Under the pieces are notes generated by a model that was given only the letters and a program-made list of their open reading frames with translations, searched no databases and was not told the origin of the DNA. From positions 6,510,001-6,574,000 of the forward strand of contig OW051472.1 in NCBI GenBank assembly GCA_932521025.1: DNA of 64,000 nt. The letters are read 5' to 3'. Positions 56,648 to 64,000 of this stretch are shown here, piece after piece. Each line of letters opens with the position of its first letter. Within the stretch, counting starts at the first letter, position 1. The translations under genes and the position numbers were made by a program. The stretch is from Oscheius onirici (taxonomy: Eukaryota > Nematoda > Chromadorea > Rhabditida > Rhabditidae).

Positions 56648-59175
56648 TGGGAAGAACTAACCGCAACTTGGAGGATCGTTCACAACAGCTGAATGTCTAT
56701 GCATTCCCGATGAGAAGAGGGAGAGGGTGGACGAGAAACTAAACAAAGCAGAAAGAACAGTGAAAGTATGGGCAGTGCTTGGAATTAGACTGCATCACTG
56801 CCAAAACCATTCGACGATTAAAATTAAAGGAGTTGAAGTCGATTCGAAGAACTCGTGAATCCATAAGCAGCCACTTAGAACAGTCTGACCGATCTAAGAG
56901 GTTGTTCGACAGTTTGATGCCAATAAAGTTTTTTTTGACGCATAGTAACAAGAGGATTTTCTGAAGAGAACACTGCCGACCGTCTTACATGAGAACAAAA
57001 AATATACCTAGTGTTCTCTATCAAGAATTTTTTGACTTGTTGAATCTAACCTTCTGCGCGACTTGTCAGGAGTAATCTTAACGAAGAAATGTTCGTTTGA
57101 AGTAGTTTGTTCTGTTCGACTCGTCTGGACTGTTGCGCCCCCGCCTATCCATCAGTAGTTCTACCTCTACAATTCCCAGGTCAGTTTGATTTCTGTTCCG
57201 CTCTGTCCAGGGGCGCTCCTTTTCCTTGCATAATATGCCGATCGGGCTTTCTTTCCCTGTTTGCCTTTGCCTCACGGGCCATTCTCGCCTCACGTTCTAA
57301 CCATCCACAACTTTTCATCCAAACAGGTGTCATAGGTCTTGTTTGCCTTTCGAAGTTACTTTCTCTCCTCTCTGATCCTGTGTGAATCCTCTCCCGCCCG
57401 ACCTTCTTTACTGTGTTTGATTTCGACTCGCCTTTAATTACACTTCCTGTGGCCTCTCGGCTCGCGGACAAAAAGTCTCTGGCGTGAATTGAAAACCACA
57501 CTTTTGACCATATAGCCTCCTTTTCCATTTCCAGAGGATGTTCCAAAACTGGCATCAGACAAGTGTTTGTTCAGGGGTCTGGACAGGCAGACTGACTCAT
57601 AACCTCAAATGCTAGAATCAACATATTTTGGGCCGATTTTGGGTCGTTTCAAAACATTTCCCTTTTGGATCTTGAGCGCTATTGTTTCAGTTCAATTATA
57701 ATTAATCGTAAATGGAAATTCGACCTGGAAAAAAAGTCCCCTATCCTCCTGAACTTCCCGTTGACTTTAATAGTTTTCTTTAGGTGTGCACATTGGATAA
57801 GAGTTTTGCATAAGTTCATTTCCGATCCTCTTTCGCGATTTCTTTCAGCTCCGTTTACTTATTTTTTCCAACTAGCAATCGTCTCTTGCCTTTTTTGTTG
57901 GTAAATGTCTCCCACCCACGACAATGATTACATCGAGCCTTGTTCGTACAGTCAAAGGAATATGATTTTTGACCACAGCTGTACCAGGATATGGATAGTT
58001 CTATAGAACACGGTGTCCTCTCGTTCGGACTCCCCCTAAATGTGCGCGACGATCGCTCATAAAACGCACATCATAAAATCTCATTCCCGAGACCTCTTCT
58101 CACTCATTTCAATTCTTTTGAATGATACAGTTTCTCATTAGAACGCTCTGTCTCTCGGCCGATGACAGTAGCACAAGCTGTCGAGGTAATAGAGATCCTA
58201 TGCAAATAAGCCACTGGACACCGCATTTGGAGAGCTCTGACCACTCTGTCTCTCACCCCAAGGCCGGATATCCCGATTCGATGCAACAAGTATGTGGCAA
58301 TGTTTACTTTTTAAAGAAATCCTGAATGCCCCTTACTTTAAGGATTGTTCTTCTCTCACAATCAGACTCTTTTCCGGTTATGACTTTTGTAGATTTTTTG
58401 CCGTCCGATACTGTTTGTTCGAACAGTCCATCTGTATCAAGCAAAAACACCAGATAGAAGGACTGTGTGATACTTCAGTAGTTTTGGTAGAGTTCAGACG
58501 GTTACGAAGTTCACAGAATAGAAATATTTTGGCATCAAATTCAAGAATCATGTGAAGCATGACTGTTTAATGGCACTCTTGCTAAGACTGTAATTTTTGT
58601 GACTATGAATTGGGTGATTAGATCACACAATTAGATTTTTAGTGGCACTTTGTATCGATCAGTACTTCGCCGATGCTCACATTTTGCTAATAAACATTGC
58701 CTTACGCATACGTAAATTGACATGACTAACTTGCGAGAAGAAACCTCAATTTTATAGATCATGCTTACATTTTCCAGCTTGTTGTAGTAATTGGTGAACT
58801 CTATAGCTTCCAAAACATCGCAAAGTAGTGGAATACAAGCAAGAGCTAGAAAATGGAGATGTTTTCTCGAAGTCTTGGGGGAGGGGGGAAAGTAGACGGA
58901 CCTTTTGAACATCCTTTTGGATTCATTTATAAACGTCCATTTATCACTGATTTTTTTTAATAGTACCTATCTGTTTGTAACATTCAGAACTAACAACCCC
59001 CGCCTCGGTTAATCATATGCAAATGTGTCACTATACTGTTATAACGGTCCCCGCCTCTTTCGCTCATTCATTAGCTCAACATGTGTCCACATTGCTATTG
59101 TATTAGGAGGTTTTACATTTTCTCTCCTATTGTGGTGCCTTCTTAAACTTTTCATAAAAAACAAATGATTTTCAG
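56648..59175. other. Gene-poor region
   Basis: The longest frame (minus, 57555-57181, 124 codons) is in purine-rich sequence with no splice partners, and I do not call it. Two octamer-like ATGCAAAT words occur (58199 and 59018). A palindromic element is at 58767-58862. Confidence 0.4.
58767..58862. repeat. Palindromic element (family P)
   Basis: ATTTTCCAGCTTGTTGTAGT at the left and CAAGAGCTAGAAAATG at the right are opposing ends. Inner parts (GAACTCTATAGC, ATCGCAAAGTAG) are diverged. Confidence 0.55.
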
Positions 59176-60364
59176 ATGAGCGACGACGATGAGCAAGAGG
59201 AGGAAATCTTCTGCGGCTGGCTAATGGTTAGCGGTGAGTGGTTTTCTTCTCTACCTGTAAATTAGCCTGTCCCGACCTTCGCGCCTTCTTTTTCGCATGG
59301 CAATCACATCTTCCCTCTTGACTCCTCCATGGCCTCCCACACGCCTTTCTGTATCAAACAAATTCGAAGAAGCGACTCTATTTGAGCTCTTCAAAACAGA
59401 GAGAGGCCACCCTTTCACACCCAGCAAATAGCTCTATTGCTCATCACACGTCGTCTGACCCATTGCTTTGAAGTTTCGTGCCGACTCCTTTTGACTCATC
59501 TTTTGTCTCTCTAGCTTTTGCCTTTTTTCCGACAGCTTTGATGAAGGAATTCTTGGAACAACATATAACACTTTAAAAACAGGGTGTAAGACGACGGCGG
59601 TCATTAGGCAGGTCACACTTCAAACAGTCCAGTTTGACATATTTTGCTATCATCTGTCGTCTTTGATGAGTTTTTGGAAGTTTTTTTTTCGTGATGTTTA
59701 CCTATCTTAGCAATTTTTAAGACATTTTATCCACATGGGTGGTACTGGTCAAAACTTGAAAAGTGCTGATGCACACCGATTTTCATACAAGATTTAGAGT
59801 TCTGCAGAATTTGTAACGAAAGTTCAAAGTCAGGTGTTTTAACTCAGCTTCGTAGAAATTACGTGACCCAACAGTCGGTATTTAGACCTCATTGACCTCA
59901 CTCACTCCGATTATTCATACTTTCTCAATTTCTGTCGCTTTAGTGCTACGCCTGTCTCAGTTTCAATAAAGTTTCCAGAAGGCGATCCAATGGAAACTGG
60001 CCGATGGCATGCCGGCTACTGTGTGGCTCGGCCGAAGGAGAAGAGTCTCGTCTGCTACAGATGGGAACCTGTAAGTATTTCCTTCCCCCAATCAAAAAAT
60101 CTGTTCAGGTGCTGCGATACGGCGACAGAACAATTCGTCTGGACGGTGGTCGTTCGGCCTTTTCTACCTACTGGAACGTTAGGTGTGAGTTCGAGCAACT
60201 TTCGAGAGCTTTGAGCAAACAATGAACTTTTCAGTGGCACCACAGAGACCAATCGGAGGATTTCACACTGTCGGACGTTCAGCGACCAGGAAGACGAGAG
60301 AGGATGTTGTGAAAGAGTCGAGGAATTGGTTCTCGACCGTCAGAGCAAGGAAGACCAGATGTGA
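59176..60364 (+). CDS. Small acidic-start protein, possibly PH-like
   Basis: Four exons (59176-59233, 59979-60070, 60109-60182, 60235-60364) join in frame to 117 residues. It starts MSDDDEQEEEIFCGWLMVS, then RWHAGYCVARPKEKSLVCYR, DRTIRLDGGRSAFSTYW, and ends ELVLDRQSKEDQM. The GWL opening, alternating strands and basic/aromatic spacing recall a PH domain, but the C-terminal helix Trp is absent, so this is tentative. The ATG directly follows TTTTCAG, the clearest trans-splice candidate in the window. Intron 1 is 745 bases. Confidence 0.6.
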
Positions 60365-60585
60365 GTTCTTTCGAGCTTGAAAAGGGATATGGTCGGGTTG
60401 TGTCTTACAAAAATGTCCTCTTATTAGATTCAAAGTCAAAGTTAAAAAACTACTGAAAGTTGGGTGATCGTAAATTCGACTGTTGTAGACGATGAGCTCG
60501 TGATTTCTGAGGATCGAAGAGGCATTCATGGTTGTAGAGGCATGGTCTGAAGTTGGACCCTTCAAGTTTATTCGCTGTATCAAGT

Positions 60586-60840
60586 CTATGTTCGACAAGA
60601 GCGGCTCTTCGGACAGACCATGGCGGTGCTGTAAATTCCTCGGAGAGTGGAACAGTACCTCTCGCGCTTGTCCAGGGCGTCGTCGAGAGAGGGTTGATCT
60701 ACGCGTTCCCAGGCGTGTTTCGTAGATGAAGAGTACGATCCGAGCTTCTTCAGTGCTAGGTGGATCGGGATCCGCTGTTGCAACGACTGGTGGTAGAGTA
60801 GAACTGCTGTGATTCCGTCCTCTTGGGAAGAGTAGAACGT
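60586..60840 (-). CDS. C-terminal exon of an unrecognised gene
   Basis: After the acceptor GCACTAG the frame reads TFYSSQEDGITAVLLYHQSL, then ALKKLGSYSSSTKHAWERVD, LDDALDKRERYCSTLRGIY, and a stop. Codon choice is strongly coding (CTG AAG AAG CTC, GAC GCC CTG GAC AAG). AATAAA follows 15 bases after the stop, as expected for a 3' end. The helical, charged character would suit a BAR-like or coiled-coil domain, but I do not recognise it. The preceding exon is unsettled; the charged frame at 61160 is one candidate. Confidence 0.5.
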   Translation of the reverse strand, partial: TFYSSQEDGITAVLLYHQSLQQRIPIHLALKKLGSYSSSTKHAWERVDQPSLDDALDKRERYCSTLRGIYSTAMVCPKSRSCRT

Positions 60841-60956
60841 CTAGTGCAGAAGACGAGACGATATTTGGTAGCAATTCTGTTCCGGTAGAGCAATATTGAA
60901 ATCCAACAGTCCGAGTCGAAAGCAATTAGCGAAACTACTTCCCTTCAGCAAGTTCA

Positions 60957-61160
60957 AGTTGTGTTGTGTTTCATAGAAAACCTTCGACGCTGTCGGTTTG
61001 GAAGACTTTTCATTGGATCGAATTTAATTGACTGCATTTTCTCACTCTTGAGAACAATACTTCTCCTCATTGGCAATTCATCGCCTTTTCTCGACAATCG
61101 TCTTCTTTCCTCATCGATTTTCTTGTTGTCTTTGTCCATCCTCTCGTCGTCTCTGGTCAC
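60957..61160 (-). CDS. Possible charged exon of the same minus-strand gene
   Basis: The frame TRDDERMDKDNKKIDEERRR LSRKGDELPM has coding-like codons and contains a good internal donor (AAGA|GTGAG near 61050). Further minus-strand frames at 61540-61390 (DIQEQELDKKRIKSKERKD) and 61812-61640 (SLSNEELVQMVTTMAQTLA) may be earlier exons. I could not join them with consistent phase. Confidence 0.3.
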
Positions 61161-63783
61161 TTGCCGCGGGTCACCGAGTTTTGTCTGAGCCGCCTAATCA
61201 TTCGTGCAAACGTCTTCCGTCTTCGGTCACTCCTCCCACTCATTGGACAGTTTCACCCCCTTCTTTCCTCCCATCGATTCTTTTTACCAGAAGAAAAAGG
61301 GCAACAGCTAATCACTTGGCGGAAACTGGACAGCAAACTGAAACAGTGCCATCGAAGTGTTAGCCTTTCCGCCAGACCAAGATTAACCTTTTCCAAAACT
61401 TTCTCATCTTTTCTCTCTTTGGATTTAATTCTTTTTTTGTCAAGCTCTTGTTCTTGTATGTCGCAGCGGAGGCGAGGGCGAGTCTCTTTCAAGGAGCCAC
61501 GCCCATTGGAGGAGCAACTCATGCCGCTACCACGCCACGACATCGTCGACAGCGGGTTACGCCATTCTTTGATCAGTCCATTAATCTTGAAACGTTCTAG
61601 ATTTTGGGTTCGAGCTTCTCGAGACCCGATACGCGGTGTCGAGACCTATTCTCGCAAGCGTCTGAGCCATAGTTGTGACCATCTGAACCAGCTCCTCATT
61701 GGACAGACTTTCAGTCCACGTCTTCCGCCAATTCGACGTCGTCCTACAAAAATCAGACCTGGTAAATTTATTCGCTCTGTCGCGTCGTGTTGTCTGTCGA
61801 GTGGGAGAAAACATCTCGAAAAACACAGGGCCTAATCCTCACCCCGCGCGCACTGGCGGCCGCTAAAGACTATGGAAAAGAGAAGATATAATGCTAGAGA
61901 ACTCTGTGAGGGAGCTGTGTATATTGAGACTTGTTTGACTTGCCCATTGACACGGCGTACCGCGGGAAGAAGGTGTTAGGATTCAAACATGGACTCTAGA
62001 ACCTGGGAAGGTAATTGTCCCCCCCCCCCCCCCATTCTAGGAGAATGCGGGATTGAATGGGGTAGTGCTGTAGGCTTTGGAATGGCTACAACGAACAAGA
62101 GTCACTAACAATAAGTAGCCTAAATTGATGTTGTTTTATTCGTTATGTGGTATACAAAAACACTGTTGCGTCTAGAAATTCAGAGTTTCTTGTCTCTGCG
62201 TAACATCAGTGGATAGTTTTCGTCCTATTGCCCATATGTTTTGAAATTATTTCCTCCTCCTCCTCTCACGCCACAGCTCTTTTTTTCAATCCGACCTAGT
62301 TAGTAGTACAGTCGCAGACACAAACCAACTTGCCAAAAGTGGAGGATTTTCCGGCTGTTTGCCCATATCAGAGTCTCTAATCGCGTGCGCCTTCTCACCA
62401 ATTCGACCAGTTTCCACCTCTGTTCGACCGCCTTTTCCTCACACTTGCTCAGAGTCCATATCGGTCCGTCTGCGCCCCCTAACGACCATCTGATATCTTG
62501 ACATAACCTTGTTCCGACCCAGTAACACTCTCTGATCCAATCTATATCTTTCCTAATGTCAAAAGTGCTTCTTTTCGAGGCAGCTTTAACAGACAGCGCA
62601 ACGGATGTTTCGAAAAACCAGCTGTTTAATCATGTCTCTTCCTTTTTCGCCTATTTGGAACAGAGACAAGTTCAGTCCATTTCGCACTACCAATTATAAT
62701 GGATTTCTTCAGCATAGGCTAAAAGGGGAAGTCTTCCTAGTTAATACCTTTGAGCCGACTCAAAACAGAAATCCCAGTCCATCTTGTAATGAGCATCAAC
62801 TCACTTTTTGCTAGAATCTTCTTTTTATACATTATCCTCTGTTTGGAAAGGATCGGTTTGGCCTTCTTCTTCAGAATACTGAAGTCTGGCTAATATATTC
62901 GCTTTGAGACTCATTCACGCAAATTTACCTCCATTAGTTGCATTACTGTATTACCCGCTTCAAAAACAGGCTATCGTATCGTCTTGCAAAGGGATTTGTC
63001 ATATCTTCCCTGTTTACTGTACCATGCCTCATTACTTTTCTCCATTTCCAATTTACTCTGCTTATCTTTCAATGCTGTTCACTTCTTTCATACACAGAGA
63101 TTGGAAAAAAAGAATGTTTCCTTGACCATGTTGTGACTGAGTTTCGTGGCGAATTCTTATGGATTCTATACTTTTTATTGCACACGTTACCTTTTCCGAA
63201 CACTTTCTCTGGTTCCAGTTGATCTCTTTTCCTTCTTACGCAACATTTCTTTATTCCTTCATTGCATTAGCCCTTCCTCGAAATACAACCGGCTTTCATC
63301 CGATATGAACCGTACCAGTTGTTCTATTAGTTTCTCGCGGTTCTCGCTCTCACTCTCTGAAAAACGATCGGATCACTTTCCTTTTTGCGATTGTGTCCCA
63401 TTATCGCCCCGGTTCAATTTTCACCTCTTCTTGCCTCAAACTTCTTCCTTGAAGGGAGCGGTTTGTTTGTCCTTTTCTCCGCCTCCTGGGTTCTGCTGCC
63501 ATATGTCTCGTAACTCAAACATACTTCGCACGCCAACTTTTTTCCTCTCTGTCAAATCTTTTGTAGAAGAGAATCGTACAGCTGTCCTTCCGATACATTT
63601 TGTTGATTTTAATAGACTCCCCGATGTCCCGTTCCAATTTTTCGCACACAATCAGACGTTTCGCAGCTCGTGAATCAACTTTTTTGACGGCTGATCTAGT
63701 TTTTAGCTTTTTTGTAGCCATAGAAGTTTCCTTGAACATATATTCAAGAGTCTTTGGATCAAATTGTACTCGAACCTCTAAGA
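61161..63783. other. Gene-poor right flank
   Basis: Apart from the possible upstream exons of the minus-strand gene (61812-61390), no gene is supported. A run of 16-17 C lies near 62019-62035. From about 62500 rightward the plus strand is T/C-rich with low-complexity frames. Confidence 0.4.
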
Positions 63784-63951
63784 ATACAAAAACTTCAAAT
63801 CTTTATTCTTATGTTTTGCCACAAACTGCAGCGACTGGGGGTCTTGTTAGTGAAAAACTAACTGGCCTATTCGCCAGTAAGTTTTTCGCTAAGACGCCCG
63901 GTCGCTGCGGTTTAGGCAAAACATAAGAATAAAGATTTGAAGTTTTTGTAT
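63784..63951. mobile_element. Foldback element, almost entirely palindromic
   Basis: The left half (ATACAAAAACTTCAAATCTT, then TATTCTTATGTTTTGCC, then CAGCGACTGGGG) is the reverse complement of the right half over about 80 bases with few differences. Only a few bases separate the arms. The 36 outermost bases match perfectly. Confidence 0.85.
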
Positions 63952-64000
63952 ATTATAGACTCCTTTCCTGAACAAAACTTGCCAACGTTTTGTAAGACTT

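Noticed and set aside
57181..57555. 124-codon minus-strand open frame
   Set aside because: Arg/Glu/Lys-rich translation of purine-rich DNA, without donor, acceptor or poly(A) support.
60263..60925. 220-codon minus-strand open frame
   Set aside because: A different frame in the same interval (60840-60586) has far better codon usage and a poly(A) signal; the long frame is its shadow and is partly antisense to the plus-strand gene.
62019..62035. Run of about 16 C as a regulatory element
   Set aside because: Homopolymers of this size are prone to sequencing error and carry no further signal.

Overview
This is eukaryotic nuclear DNA, most likely from a nematode. The genes are split by very short introns (many 37-50 bases) that usually end in TTTTCAG or TTTTAG. 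Several start codons sit within a few bases of a free splice acceptor, as expected for spliced-leader trans-splicing. Families that are nematode-typical or expanded in nematodes are present: a TTBK/casein-kinase-like kinase, a divergent PTP, a LIN-18/RYK receptor, SKP1-related and sphingomyelin-synthase-like proteins. I cannot name the species. There are no prokaryotic operons, CRISPR arrays or tRNA genes that I can support.

Layout. 0-5 kb: start of an SLC2-like transporter (runs off the left edge), a complete ribokinase and an SKP1-like gene, all on the minus strand; then a divergent, frame-broken plus-strand gene and a small membrane protein. 5-12 kb: accessory and decaying DNA, holding a non-LTR retrotransposon tail, a truncated sphingomyelin-synthase-like gene, ODR-4-like exon copies, a mariner relic and a MITE. 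In its middle is a six-exon histone H3 variant with an extended loop 1 and a long tail, the best CENP-A candidate here. 12-26 kb: gene-dense, with a small membrane protein, a 16-exon UGGT, a PTP pseudogene, an SWT1-like PIN nuclease, CBP20, mitochondrial ribosomal protein L23 and a secreted cysteine-rich protein. 27-31 kb: the complete RYK/LIN-18 Wnt receptor. 31-42 kb: gene-poor, with one TTBK-like kinase relic and several palindromic elements. 42-56 kb: PRL phosphatase, an unrecognised gene, an SLC17-like transporter, a large low-complexity secreted protein, a cholesterol-25-hydroxylase-like enzyme, a coiled-coil gene and a metallo-beta-lactamase-fold protein. 56-64 kb: gene-poor, with a small acidic protein, an unrecognised minus-strand gene and a foldback element at the right end.

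The genes do not form one pathway. Shared themes are RNA handling (SWT1-like, CBP20), the secretory pathway (UGGT and several secreted or membrane proteins), membrane transport, signalling (RYK, PRL) and chromosome segregation (CENP-A-like). Convergent neighbours are packed tail to tail, twice about 31-33 bases apart. Several otherwise coherent reading frames are broken by what look like single missing bases in short homopolymers. This means either pseudogenes or uncorrected assembly errors, and it should be settled before any one of them is called dead. All exon models were read by eye from splice signals and frame.
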